The notes under the pieces were generated by a model. That model ran no database searches, was not told where the DNA came from, and saw only the letters and a list, made by a program, of their open reading frames with translations. Source: Pilaira anomala (lineage: Eukaryota > Mucoromycota > Mucoromycetes > Mucorales > Mucoraceae). From it: a stretch of DNA of 64,000 nt. Positions 10,721 through 23,751 of this stretch are shown here, piece by piece. The position numbers were made by a program, and so were the translations under genes. Location: contig JAIXMQ010000019.1 of assembly GCA_025716855.1 (NCBI GenBank), positions 186,001-250,000 on the forward strand, written 5' to 3'. Positions within the stretch are counted from its first letter, which is position 1. Every line of letters begins with the position of its first letter.

Positions 10721-13700
10721 ATGAATGATCCTTCATCTTCTCAATGGTCTAATAATGATAATAAAGAACAGTTGAAGCCTTCACTAAAGAAAGTACGTTC
10801 TTTTGATACAGGTATGCATGGTGTGTTTTCTACTTATTAGTATATTATTTTTTTTTTTATTTTTTTTTTTTCTCTGAATCAAGAAACTAAAACTCTATAA
10901 TCTTACTTAGCTACGTCTTCTGAGGATGGACGTACAATGCCAGAAGAATATGAAGAAGGCATTGCCTTATTAAATAACACACCTCGCAACCAGTTCGTAC
11001 CTGATTATTCTTTTTCTTCACTGGGTCAACAACATATACATGAGTCAACAGAAATGTTATCACCTGTGAAGCCTAAAGTAGAAACTGACAACTTTAGTCA
11101 AAAAAAGAAGTCTACCTTTTCTTGGAAATCACTGTTTGGTCGTAACGAAAAAAACGATGGCCCACGAATTATTCATATCAATCAAAATGAACTAAATCAA
11201 GGCTTTGTATCCAACTCAGTTTCTACTGCAAAATACAATTTAGCCACTTTTTTACCGAAATTTCTCTATGATGAATTCAGTAAATCTGCAAATATTTTTT
11301 TCTTATTTATTTCTGGTATTCAAGTAAAGTAATTGATCTTTTATTGTAAAAAAGTAGAAAAAGAAGAAAAGAAAAGAAAAAACTAACTTTTTTTATTTTC
11401 TACTTGCAGCAAATCCCAAATATTTCACCTACTTCGAGATATACAACAGTTTTACCTTTGACTATTGTCTTAATAATTACTGCTGTGAAAGAAATTATCG
11501 AAGATTATGTATGTATCACTATTAAGAAGAAGAAAATTAAAAAAAAAAAAAGAGAGAGACGGAAAAAGTTAATGACAAATAAAAAAAAAAAATGTTATAG
11601 GGCGTGCATAAATCAGATCGAGAATTAAACAATCGTAAATGTAAAATATTTGATGGATCACAGTTCATTGAAAAGGCTTGGAGAGATTTAAAAGTAGGCG
11701 ATATTTGTCGTATTGATAACTCACAATTCTTTCCTGCCGATTTGATTTTACTTAGTAGTTCTGAGCCAGAAGGACTTTGTTATATCGAAACTAGTAATTT
11801 AGATGGAGAGGTTAACTTAAAGATTAAACAAGCCTTACCGGAAACTGCTATAAATACCTCCCCAGCCCAATTATCTACTTTAAGCGGTGTAGTACAATCA
11901 GAACAACCGAACAATCGATTGTACAATTATGATGGTACTCTGTCAGGTGCTGTAAACACTAAGAAATATCCTTTGGATCCTGGCATGCTCTTATTAAGAG
12001 GTGCTCAGTTGAGAAATACGAGTTGGATTTATGGTCTGGTCGTATTTACTGGGCACGAAACAAAACTAATGTTAAATTCCAGTAAGAAACCAACAAAATT
12101 GTCAAACGTCACTCGTATTACCAATAGAAACATTTTATATTTGTTTGGTATGTTGGTCACCATGAGTATCTTATGTTCTTGTGGTAATTTAGCCATGTCA
12201 AAAAGTAATGGTACAAATCGAGATTATATTATGCTTGATGCAACTGAACTTGGAAAAGAATTCGGCTTCAACATTTTGACTTTTATGATTTTATTTAATA
12301 GTTTTATTCCTATCAGGTAAATTTATTATTACTTTTATTATTATTATTATTATTTTCATAGAATTTATCATGAGATACTAAAGTAATGTATAGTTTAATG
12401 GTCGCAATGGAAATTGTAAAATATATTCAAGCAATCATGATTGATAACGACTTGGATATTTATTACGAAAAAACCGATACTCCTGCAGTAGCCAGAAGTA
12501 GTAGTTTAATTGAAGAACTAGGCCAAATTGAGTATATATTCTCAGATAAAACTGGCACTTTAACTTGCAATGAAATGGAATTTCGACAGTGTTCTATAAG
12601 TGGATTATCGTACTCTTTGACACCAGACCCAGATAAACGTCCTGTTTCCGACACTGATTCAAATGCTGAATATTCATTTAAAGAATTGGAAGAACACCTA
12701 GTCACTTCTCAAGATACTTATGTTATTAACGAATTCCTGACATCTTTAATGACTTGTCATACCGTAATTCCTGAAGTTAACGAAGAAACAAATCATATTA
12801 TTTATCAAGCATCTTCACCTGATGAAGGGGCGCTTGTCAATGGTGCAAGTGATATATTTGGATATAAGTTTGTTGCTAGAAAACCCCATTCTATCACCTG
12901 CTCAAGAAAGGGCATTGAAGAAGAATATCAAATTTTAAATGTGTGCGAATTTAACTCTACCAGAAAAAGAATGTCTATCGTTTTACGTAGTCCTGATGGA
13001 AAAATTAAATTATATTGTAAAGGTGCTGATACAGTTATTTTGGAGCGTTTATCAGACGATAATCCATTTGTTAAATCAACATTAGAACATTTAGAGGTAA
13101 TGTACTTGCAGACCTATATGAAATATAAAAAACTAAAAACTAAAAATTGAAAAAAAATTACAAAAATAGGCTTATGCCTGTGAAGGTCTTCGTACATTAT
13201 GTTTTGCTATGAGAGAAATTTCTGATGAAGAATACGCTAAATGGTCTCAAATTTATGAAAAAGCTTCAACCACACTTGTAGATCGTTCTGAAGAATTAGA
13301 CCATGCTGCTGAATTAATTGAAAAGGATATGTTTTTATTAGGTGCCACTGCTATTGAAGATAAACTTCAAGATGGTGTACCTGAAACGATTGCAACCTTG
13401 CATGAAGCGAACATTAAAATTTGGGTCTTGACTGGTGATAGACAAGAAACAGCTATCAATATTGGATATAGTTGTAAATTACTAACCGAAGAAATGGATT
13501 TGATTGTTTGTAATGAAGATGATCATTTGTCTACCAAAAAATTCTTGGATGAAAAGTTAGCACAAGTTTTATCTGTAACTGAACATATGCAACACGATGT
13601 AAGCTAGAATCCCTTTATTCCTTTTTATTTTATTTTATGTATCTGTATTTGATATTCTAACCACACAAATTAGCCCTTTGCTTTTATTATTGAAGGAAAA

Positions 13701-15073
13701 GCTCTTACATATGCACTTGAAAAAGATCTCGAAAAAACATTTTACGAACTTGCAACTCGTTGTAAAGCTGTCGTGTGCTGTCGTGTCTCCCCCTTACAAA
13801 AGGCTTTAGTTGTTAAAGCCGTTAAAAAATATTCAAAGTCAATCCTTTTAGCTATTGGTGATGGTGCAAATGATGTTTCTATGATTCAAGCTGCTCATGT
13901 TGGTGTAGGTATTAGTGGTGTTGAAGGTTTACAAGCTGCTCGCAGTGCCGATTTCGCTATTTCTCAATTTAGATTCCTCAAGAAACTTTTATTAGTTCAC
14001 GGATCTTGGGCCTATCAAAGATTGAGTAAAATGATCTTTTATTACTTTTACAAGAATGTTGCTATGTACTTAACCCAATTCTGGTATGCTATCTTTAATG
14101 GTTTCTCTGGTCAAACTTTATACGAATCTTGGACTATGGCTTGTTTTAACGTTATTTTTACTTTTCTACCTCCAATGGCTATCGGCTTATTTGATCAATT
14201 TGCATCTGCTCGTTTGTTAGACAAATATCCTCAGATGTATGTTCTTGGTCAAAAAAATGAGTTCTTTAACCAGAAGAGATTCTGGGGATGGATTATTAAC
14301 GCAGTTTATCACTCTGCAGTAAGTTTTTTAAAATATTTTGGAATGAACAGTGGCACTAATTTTTCATATGTTTTGTTTAGATGCTATATTTTATTGGTAT
14401 GGCAGCATTTATTGATGATTCTGTATTTGAAAATGGTCTCTCTGGTGGTCAATGGTGGGTTGGTACAACTATTTTCTCTGCAACATTAGCTACAATTTTA
14501 TGGAAAGCTGCTTTAATTACCGAGTAAGTATAAACTTAATAGTCATATTACTTTGCTAACTCTATTATAGTACATGGACAAAATATTCATGGATTTGTAT
14601 TCCGGGATCAATTGTTATTTGGTTCCTCTTCTTACTGTTGACAGCCTATGTTGGCCCGCTTCTTCCTTGGGAGATCTTCATGGAATATAATGATATTGTA
14701 CCTCAATTAATGGGTAATGCTAACTTTTGGTTATTTTTTATCCTTGTTCCACTTGCTTGTGTTCTTCGGGATTATATATGGAAATAGTGAGTGTTAATAC
14801 AATATTTTCAACCGTAATAGAAGTCTAATCTTCTTCTTTCATAGTGTAAAACGTATGTATCGACCTCAGTCATACCATTACATTCAAGAAATCCAAAAGT
14901 ATAATTTCCCAGATTATAGACCTCGTATGGATCGTTTCCGTCGTGCTGTAAATAAGGTACGAAAGATTCAAAGATTGAAACAAACAAGAGGGTTTGCGTT
15001 TGCTCAGAATGACAATGATCAATCAAGGATTATTCGTATGTACGATACCACGCAACAAAAGCCTTCTGGATAA
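10721..15073 (+). CDS. DRS2: P4-type phospholipid flippase, DRS2 family
   Basis: Ten exons (10721-10811, 10911-11323, 11410-11508, 11601-12316, 12394-13096, 13170-13598, 13674-14318, 14381-14523, 14571-14786, 14845-15073) encode 1227 aa. It flips phosphatidylserine/ethanolamine to the cytosolic leaflet of the trans-Golgi, normally with a Cdc50 partner. Landmarks: [23 protein letters not shown] before helix 1; the A-domain motif reading DGEV (about 269-272; usually DGET); the phosphorylated Asp in DKTGTLT (Asp 491); nucleotide-binding [18 protein letters not shown]; and the hinge [21 protein letters not shown]. The C-terminus keeps [16 protein letters not shown] and GFAFAQND, then stops after [13 protein letters not shown]. 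It therefore lacks the long regulatory tail of yeast Drs2. All introns are phase-consistent. The initiator Met has a Ser/Asn-rich N-terminus with no upstream in-frame alternative. Confidence 0.95.
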
Positions 15074-15571
15074 ATTATTCCCCTCCTGTATTATTATTAA
15101 TAAAACTGTACAATGTATTATATCTTCGTAATGATGCTCTTTTTTGTGTTTTAGTAAAAGCACATGAATACTATTTGATGGCGCCATTAAATTGATTCAA
15201 CAATACAACATGAATTTTAGTACACTCTTTTGGGTGTTTGTTGTACACTGTTATCTTATAGAGGGAGGGGTGAATATGATGCTGACATATTTTGTGTTCA
15301 GATACGTCTGGGGTCGTTGTATCACTATATTTATCATAAGGACCCAATTCAAATTATAAAAAAGCACAGAATAAACCAGTTACAAAAAGATAAGAGTTAG
15401 ATACCAAAGTGAAAGTATTTATTGCACAAAGTATTACTTATTCAGCATGTGAAGTATAGTCTAAAAGAACCCATGTGAAAATGAAATCCATTTCAAAGCC
15501 AATATATAAAGAAAGCTGTTTTCAAAAGATAAAATATATATTATCAATCAAAGCCAAAACTAAACCAACAA
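15074..15571. other. Intergenic region, no gene seen
   Basis: It holds the 3' flank of the flippase gene and the upstream region of the small secreted-protein gene. A TATA-like AAATATATATTATC lies at about 15533-15546. No other feature is supported. Confidence 0.4.
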
Positions 15572-15843
15572 ATGAAACTCGCCATTATCTCTGCGCTTTC
15601 TCTTATTGCCTCTGTCATTGCACAAACTAATACGTAAGAATACATACTAACATACTGAAGAAACAATACTTATTTGACAATATATATAGAACCCTACCTA
15701 ACAATGGAATGGGCGGAACTGTTGCTACAGCTAGTATCACTGTTGATAGCCCAAGGCATGAAAATGCGGGAAGTAAATTCAATGAAAATATGGTGATTGT
15801 GTCTCTTATCTCCATTACTACTTCTGTATATGCCTATATCTAA
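15572..15843 (+). CDS. Small secreted or GPI-anchored protein (71 aa)
   Basis: Two exons (15572-15633 and 15690-15843) give 71 aa. The N-terminus MKLAIISALSLIASVIAQT is a clear signal peptide with a likely cut after AQ or nearby. A short mature region rich in Gly, Thr and Asn follows (TLPNNGMGGTVATASITVD). The C-terminus is a hydrophobic stretch MVIVSLISITTSVYAYI preceded by NAGSKFNEN, which fits a GPI-attachment signal (small residues, spacer, hydrophobic tail). No catalytic motif or cysteine pattern is visible. Similar tiny GPI-type proteins are common on fungal cell surfaces. The intron sits directly after the signal peptide. Function unknown. Confidence 0.65.
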
Positions 15844-16577
15844 ATATATATAAAAAAAGATCTATATGAAATATTAATATGCTTAGAAACATCATTGTCT
15901 ATTTATTTAATTCATTTATAAAATAAACAACATACTTATATACATATGAAATGGTTTTCCCGATATAATTGTAAATGACATAATGTTTACACTGTCAAAA
16001 CGTTTTTATTATTGCTCCGCACAGACCGTTTCAATCGCATCGAAGCAAAAAAAAAAAAAAAAATAAAGAAAAAATCAAGGGACCAACAAGGCGAGGCCTG
16101 AAATACCATGCAAGTAGCAATTTAGGTACCCGAATATTCGTAAGTCTTCTGTAATTTTTTTTTCAAAAAACAACGTGGTACGTGTTACACAAATGGTGTT
16201 GATTATTTGTGATCGCTATTTGTTACCTCAATCAAGGGTCTTTATGTTTGAAACACACTTGATTTAACTTGAATTAACTGTAGCATCTCATATAGTGTAT
16301 GATTATCATTGTTTCTATTAATCTCGATAATTTCTCTCTGTCATTGTATATTAGCTCGCATGTCTGTATCACACAAGCCACGTCTGGTTCGGAGCTGCTA
16401 AAATTAGAATTTTTTCTCTTATAACTCATTCACTTGTCAATAAAAACTCTTTTTTCATGTTTTATTTTTCTATAAAATAAATTACATATCAATTGCATTT
16501 TTACTTTCTTTCTTTCTTTCTTTAATTTAAAAAAAACCAACAATAAAAATTATACATTCCTTTACTAATTAATTATC
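15844..16577. other. Intergenic region, no gene seen
   Basis: It contains an A run at about 16047-16064, a (TTTC)n tract at about 16506-16523, and AT-rich DNA leading to the RhoGAP start. No gene or RNA feature could be supported. Confidence 0.4.
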
Positions 16578-19468
16578 ATGTCACCTCATGCTACCTCTAT
16601 GGAAACTTTACAAGATTTTAAACAACAAAATGAGCAATACTGGAAAATAATCGAAAAACAACGAAAAATTATTCAATCTTTACAAAAAACGCTTACCAGT
16701 TTGACGACAGAAAATGAACAACTTACTAAAAAGAATAAAGAATTGGAAGCGTATAACCCGAAATTAGATGTCAAGAGTGTGACACATCACTCTTTATCCG
16801 TAGAAACAAATATACCAGTTTTACCACCAAGATCACCCTACCGGATTCATCAGGAACAACCCAAACGACCTCCTGTACTTAAATTATCATTATCAAATCA
16901 TCGAAAAGCTTCGAGTCCTTTATCACCACAGAGCATCACTTCAAGTGCCTCTTTTGAATACCCTTCTATAACCTCACCAAAACGTGGTACAACCCGTCGG
17001 TCTTCTGTATCACCAAGTGGTACAACCTCACGTCATAAGAAACGAGAGTCTCAACATGAAAGAATTATTATGAAGGCTAGTAAATCGGAACCTTGTACAC
17101 CTGTTAAGCCATGTACGCCTCGTTTTGATTCATTAATGATGCCTCAACAAAATGAAACAAATAATCCACCTGTACTGACCAATCTGTCTAATATTGGAGT
17201 TAAAGTAATTAGTTCTAGTAATTACATTGATGGGAAAAAGAAAGAATTCCCTTTATTTATTATTGGTGTTATCCAAAAAAAGGAAAATTATGAGATTTGG
17301 AGAATTGAGAAGAATTTAATGGATATTTTGAATCTGGATTCACAAGTAAGAATGAATTATTTTTATTATGTGCTTTGTCATTTTAATAATAATAATTTTT
17401 TATCTTGCTAGTTAAAATATGGTACAAATGCACATTTGAAAAAACTACCAGAGAAAGCCATTAGTCATGCACCTTCTAAAGTAGATGAAAAAAAGGTATA
17501 ATAGTTTTTCCTTATCCTGTCAATATTTTCTGACTCAACGTAAATATGTTTTTTAGGCCATGATTGAGGAATATTTACAACATGTTATTTCGTTAAAAAA
17601 CATTGATATGGCAATTTTATGTGATTTTCTGAGTTCCGATCAAATTTGCCATTTACCCAGCTTAGCAATTGTATGTATAAAACTCCTAATTCATCCAAAC
17701 ATGTAGAATAACCATTTTATTATCATTACTATTGATTAGGATACCATCAAGCATGGTCATCTTACTAAAAGAGGGAAAAACTTTGGTGCCTGGATTTCTA
17801 GATACTTCGTATTGGACCAAACTGGTATATTAAAATATTACGAAAATGTACGTATTTACCGTCATTCATACGTAGTATTATGACTAATGTATTCTAAATA
17901 GAAAAATGGCAAATATTTGGGGACAATCGAGCTCATGGATTCCCAAATTGGCTGTCAACCACAAGAGAACAATAGCTATAGACATGCCTTTTTAATCTTA
18001 GAGCCGCGATCCAATGGATCTCACCAGAAACACATTTTTTGTGCGAACTCCGATGTAGAAAGAGATGGATGGGTTGAAGCCCTTCGTTATTACACTCATC
18101 GGACTCATATTACAGAAGATGTTATGAACTCTTTTTTCTGTGAGGATACAGATATGTCGGACCAATTGATTATTGAACCTTCATCTTCTACTGAAAGCTC
18201 AAAGACCAGCTCTATTGTTAGAAGAAAACCAAGCACGGATAATATCTTTAAACACTTTGGGACCCGTCGAAGATCTTCTCTTTCAAAAGATTTCTCGAGC
18301 ACAAAAGAAAGTAATCAAGAAGAAATGGAAGATAAAAAATATAAAAACCGTGTTAGTAAAAAAATATTTTGGGGAAAGAAAATGTTTCATCACAATATAT
18401 CACCCACTACCAATGAATTTAAATATATTTATGACGATTTTGAAGAAACAAAAGGCGAAGCACAAATATTTGGCGTTCATTTAGAAAATGCTTTAATGAT
18501 GGCCCGTGTATGTGATGGTTATCAATTACCTGCTATTGTACATCGGTGCATAGAATACATTGAGCAAAAAGATGGGTTAACAGAGGAAGGAATATACAGA
18601 CTAAGTGGTAGCGCCGCTTTAATGAAGAAGCTGAAGAAAAGATTTAACGATGGTGAGTAACTTATTTTTAAACATATTAATGATGATACTTACTAGCTTC
18701 TGATAGAGGGAGACATCAAACTTTTAGAAGATAAAGATTATCACGATGTTCACGCAATTGCTGGACTTTTGAAAATGTGGCTTCGTGAATTACCTGAAAA
18801 TATTCTTACAGATGCTTTATTGACCGAATTTTCACAAAGTATTGGTAAGTTTTTAAATTTTGCACATTTAAATAAGACAGACGAACTAATTTATATTACA
18901 GATATTTCTGAAAGAAGTAGCAAAATATCTCAAGTAGGCAAACTTATCTCATACCTTCCTTTGGTCAATTACACACTCTTACGATCCCTCTGTGCACATT
19001 TAATTCGGGTAATTGAAAATGCGGATAAAAACAAAATGACACTTCGCAACGTCAGCATAGTGTTTTCTGCTACCTTGGGTATTCCGTCTGGTATTTTCAA
19101 TTTACTTTTAGTAGAATTTGATTATATATTTTGGACTGATCGATTTCAAGACCAAACAGTACCGACAAATAAGCATCCTTTAGTCAGAAACCTAGAAGTT
19201 GAAGAAGCTAGTCGTCCCAAAAGAAATAGCATTCACTATCAAGATAATACTCCCAAAGATTTCATATCACTTGAAAAGCAATTAAATGGTATGCCATTTC
19301 AAACTTTTCTATTTCATCAGATTACTAATTTTTTGCTAAGTAGTTATTGGTGATATATCTCCTTATGAAGACGAATCCTATTATAGCGATGGCGAGCTTG
19401 AAGTTGCCTATTTTGCTTCAAGGTATACCGCAAACTCGAGACATCCTTTAGAAGACATTAAACATTAA
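16578..19468 (+). CDS. BEM3: PX-PH-RhoGAP protein, Bem3-like
   Basis: Eight exons (16578-17345, 17412-17495, 17557-17670, 17740-17847, 17902-18652, 18707-18844, 18902-19288, 19344-19468) encode 824 aa. Domain order: an N-terminal coiled coil (about 10-60, QQNEQYWKIIEKQRKIIQSL...), a Ser/Pro-rich linker, a PX domain (about 210-320, GVKVISSSNYID...EIWRIEKNLMDI), a PH domain (about 323-420, GHLTKRGKNFGAWISRYFVLD...DVERDGWVEALR), and a RhoGAP domain (about 530-700) with the arginine finger in GIYRLSGS and the helix LLKMWLRELPENIL. It should stimulate GTP hydrolysis by Cdc42/Rho and so limit polarity signalling; PX and PH domains target it to phosphoinositides. This PX-PH-RhoGAP order is that of yeast Bem3. 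The last intron has two in-frame tandem acceptors (AAG and TAG, 3 bp apart), which could add one Val. Confidence 0.9.
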
Positions 19469-19832
19469 TTAGGCTGGCCCTTGCTGCATTCACTTTATAT
19501 TACATTCATTCCTTACAATCTACTACCATATCTTTCCTTATTTATTATATGCATATCACTTAACAAATTATAATTATACTATCCTTACTCTTCATAAATT
19601 AACCAAACACTTCCAATAAATATATTTTTTAAAATTAAAAAAAAAAACGATGCGCATGTTTGTCCCTTAGCATATTTTTATTCAAAACAGGTTAGTTGTA
19701 ATATACTCTAGTGATGTGATACGAAAATGCTCTTTTTTCTTAAAAAAAAAAGAATATTAGTGCTAACTATAAATAACTATATAAAAAGAACGCTAAGTAC
19801 ACAGATATGGTGTTAATAAGGCACTATATTTA

Positions 19833-19952
19833 TTATGAATCTTCAGAAAATTCGTCTGGTGAATTTTTATCTTTTGAAACTATTGTCTCTGCCTTTTTTT
19901 TCCTCTCTTTTTTAGGCGAGAAAGTATTTTTCTTTGCCGGATTTCGAAGTAT
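19833..19952 (-). pseudogene. Orphan 3' exon, Lys/Ser-rich tail
   Basis: On the minus strand, an acceptor-like ATAG is followed by 39 codons (ILRNPAKKNTFSPKKERKKK, then AETIVSKDKNSPDEFSEDS) and a TAA at 19833. The composition (basic tract then acidic Ser-rich end) looks like the C-terminus of a nuclear protein. Upstream (19953-20342) I could not find further exons that join in frame. It may be a relict of a lost gene or a chance frame. Confidence 0.25.
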
Positions 19953-20342
19953 CTATTCCTTCTCAAATGTATAATTGTAGGGGGGTTTACTTTTTTTTAG
20001 TCAACTCAAAACTTCGTATTTTAGAGGGCTTTTCATTCTGAAGGGCTACATGAAAAATTCGCTATTTTTTATTTAACCCTCCAAATTAAAATTTATTTCA
20101 TTTCGAAGAGTTCGCTGAAGAATCTCTTACAATTTATTAATAAAATCATATATATGTCTATAAGAAGATCTAATAATTGGCACTGTTGTAAAAAACTAAA
20201 AATTAAACATGTGTTTTTATTGTTTATTAAATATTTATGTGAAAGGGAGGGAAAAAAATTAAAAGTGATAATGGTTTAAATAAATAATATATAGGTGATT
20301 AAAAGAATTATAGTAGTAGCAATACAATATTAGATGAGTGTT
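19953..20342. other. Intergenic region, no intact gene seen
   Basis: AT-rich DNA between the orphan exon and the 3' end of the phosphate-transporter gene. No motif is supported. Confidence 0.4.
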
Positions 20343-21997
20343 TTAAATCATTGCAGGAGCATAAGCTGCGAAAGAAAACAATAAACCAGCTATTGTTCCT
20401 GCAACAGGCAAGGTAAAAATCCAACTAGAGAAACACCAACCAAGCATCTTCCAGTTGACAGCACTTAACTTTCCGTTACATAAACCAATAGCAGCAGTAG
20501 CACCAGTGATACAATGAGTGGTAGAAACGGGAAGACCAAGTTTAGTACAAGTCAAGACGGTCAAAGCTGCGCCTAATTCGGCAGAGAAACCACGAGTAGG
20601 AGTGAACAAAGTGATGTTGTTACCAAGGACACGAATAATCTTGTAACCAAAAGTAGCAAGACCGATATCGATGGCTACACCACCGTATGCAAGAATCCAA
20701 AGAGGGACAGGAACCTTATTGGTAAGATCAACTTGAGCAGTTTTCCAAATCTCAAAAACGGCTGACAATGGACCAACTGCGTTGGAAACATCGTTAGAAC
20801 TGTAACAAAAATAAAGTATTAGTATAATGGCTGATGAATTTCAGTATTTAAGTTTTATTACCCATGAGCGAATGAAGCCATACAGGCAGTAATAACTTGA
20901 AGAAAGGAAAACATGTATTCGACATCGCTATCATAAATTTCGGCAGCAGCATGAACAGACTGAACCTGTGCGTTTCCTAAATTACGTACATCCTTTCTAA
21001 TACCATGGAGAAGAACCTTAAGGATTTTATCTTTAATTGTAAGTTCTTTTGGCTCGTTGTTAATATCTTCGTTGGTTTGGACAGCACCACCTTCAGTTTC
21101 CTTGGTATCGTTAGGAAATTCTTTATTTTCAGAAGACCCGGAACTAATAGTTTCAGCGTGAATAGCATCATTATTTTCGGGCATAACATTTTTAGGCGCA
21201 CGGTAACCAATGAATGGGATGACAAAAATGTGATACCATTTAAGTTCTTCACGACCAACAACACGTCTCTTTAACCAAGGACAAAAGAAGAAAATGGCAA
21301 ACAAAGCAAAGAAAGCACCAATACCAAAAGCAATACCTACAATTACGCCAACACTCATCTTGGCAGCTGATGTACCAGGAGCACCCTTATAAATTAAATA
21401 AAAGGCTTCAATAGCAGTAGTGAAGAAGAAATATGCAGGAATAATACGAAGAGCCCACTTAACACTATCCTTTCGACGAAGAATACCATATTTGGTAATA
21501 GAATATATAATGGCTGAAACAAAACCAGCTAAAATAGGGGACAAAAACCAAGAACATATAATTTGGCCAACGCCTTTCCATCCCCAGTTGATAGAGTTAC
21601 CACCGAAAGCAGCAATACCAACACCAATAACAGCACCGACAATGGAATGAGTAGTAGAAACAGGCCATCCTTTGTGAGTAGCAAAAAGAACCCAGGCAGC
21701 AGAACCACAAATAGCACATGTCATACCCAACATAAGAAGTTCAGGAGTTTCTTCAAATCTGGCAACGGATAAAATACCACCTTTAATGGTGTCGGCAGTG
21801 TTGGCACCAAGCAAGAAGGCGCCTAAGAATTCGGTAAAACAAGCAACAATACAAGCTTGAGCAAGCGTTAAAGAACCGGAAGCAACAGATGTTGCAAATG
21901 AGTTAGCAACATCATTAGCACCAATACCGTAAGCATCCATGAATGCGACGACCATTGTCAGGCCAAACATCCACGTGTAATCATAAGGAAGCATCAT
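20343..21997 (-). CDS. PHO89: Sodium/phosphate symporter, PiT (Pho89/Pho-4) family
   Basis: Two exons (21997-20862 and 20799-20343) encode 530 aa. It takes up inorganic phosphate with Na+ across the plasma membrane. Both inverted family signatures are present: GANDVANSFATSVASGSLTL near the N-terminus and GSNDVSNAVGPLSAVF in the second half, the latter crossing the intron. Paired pore-lining motifs VSTTHSIVGAVIGVGIAAFG and VSTTHCITGATAAIG also mirror each other. A hydrophilic loop of about 100 residues separates the two halves, as in fungal and animal PiT proteins. The start is the first Met of MMLPYDYTWMFG. The intron falls between Gly and Ser of the second signature. No PHO-box could be assigned in the upstream DNA. 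Confidence 0.93.
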
Positions 21998-23751
21998 TTT
22001 ACTTTATATCAATATTTAAGTAAAAGTGTGAAGATATTAATTGATTGATATTATGTATAGAAGAAGAAAAAAATATTTAGTTTTTTTTTTCTTTATTTAT
22101 ATGGATCTTTTAATTGCATGAAGTTATTGTGATTGTGAAGCAAATGTCTGTGCTACTTGGAAAGTTCGCCAATGAAAGAGGACGATCAATCCACGCTGAA
22201 TTCAAAACTCAGTCAAGGTAGTGATTTTTGTAGAATATCTAGATTGTACCTCTGCTTTTAGGTATTCTTCCTTTTGTAGTTTGAAATGAGTATCATTTCT
22301 GGTGTTCATTTATAGATGTTTTAATAATGCATGATTGCGTTCTACGTTATGGTTCGCTGAATTTATTTCGAATTTCCGATCTGTCACGAAAAAAATATAA
22401 TGTTCTGCTATAATATATATAATAAATTTTATACTCTATTGATTGACTAGATTATCGTAACAACATACTTTTGATCTTTTAGTTAAGAAAAATGATATAT
22501 AAGTTTATACACATTATACATTTGTATAAGATACGTGTAATGCATAGATAATCTACCTTAAATATTGATTCTCTGGTATGATGTTACACGATCAAAACAA
22601 TATAGTGTGATATTTCGTTTGACTATCATCCCAAAAAAATAAAGTTATTACCATGTGCCTCATCATTTTTGAGTCTTCAACTATGATTTTTATGCATCTC
22701 CATTAATATATTGAAGATCGTACTTTATATACCGAATATCAATTGCTTGATTTTGATGTGTACTGGCGTGTTTATTTCTGTACAATTTTTTTTTATGATA
22801 CAACACTTCCAGAAAAAATATTTGGAATATTAAATAACTAACTATAACTAATGTTTAAGAAATTGAATTTTAAAGCAAAACAACATAGAATATGATGTTC
22901 ATGTAGCATGCCTAGATCAAAAGTTGTTATTTGCAAAAGAGCTAGTACGATTTCTGCTAAGAAAACAGTATGTATAATAAATCATGATCTGATTTTCTTC
23001 GTCTTCATTTAGTGACAGACTTCGATAAGTCAAACAAAAAAACTTAAAAATTCAAACTTATCCACACGTGTGATCTTAAAGTAACTACTATTGATCCGAT
23101 CATTCAAAAGGTTAATTTTGATCTATGAACGGGGGATTTTGGAGCAAATATCTTGCATGTTTAGTTTAGTATTATACATACGATGTGTAAGATTTTTTAT
23201 ATAGCTCAAGATATTCTTTGAGTTTAGCTTATGAGTAGATACATATACAGCACAGTATAATCTTTAACATGACATAAAATAAGTTACATAACTGATCGAA
23301 TGGGTCCAAAAACATGTATCTAATTGTGAGGAACCAGCAACTGATTTTTGTTTGTCTGAACTGGCTCCATGAAACTTTCTTCGCAAAATAGTGTAGTCTT
23401 TAAAGACGAATATTGTACTATCATTATTTTATCTACAAAAAAGGTGATACTATATCAAGTCTGATACCACACAGAACCATTCGTAGATTGAAAATCTATT
23501 TAATACCTAGTAACGTCAAGATTCACAGTATGTTAAATATACGTATCGTGATTGGAAGAAACATTTGCATAATATTTATTTAGTAATTCAGGTCGCAGTA
23601 ACAGGAACTGTAGTACAAAAATATCAACATTTTTTAGCTTTATTGAGTAGAGTATAAAGACAAGCCTTGTTTTATTTATACAAGAAAAGAATAACTGATA
23701 ATAATTACGATAGTTGTGAATTTATTTAAAAAACTAGATATAACACATTTG
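21998..23751. other. 1.75-kb intergenic region, no gene seen
   Basis: It separates the promoter of the phosphate transporter (left, transcribed leftward) from the 3' end of the reductase gene. It is AT-rich, with only short frames and no inverted-repeat family members recognised. Confidence 0.45.
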
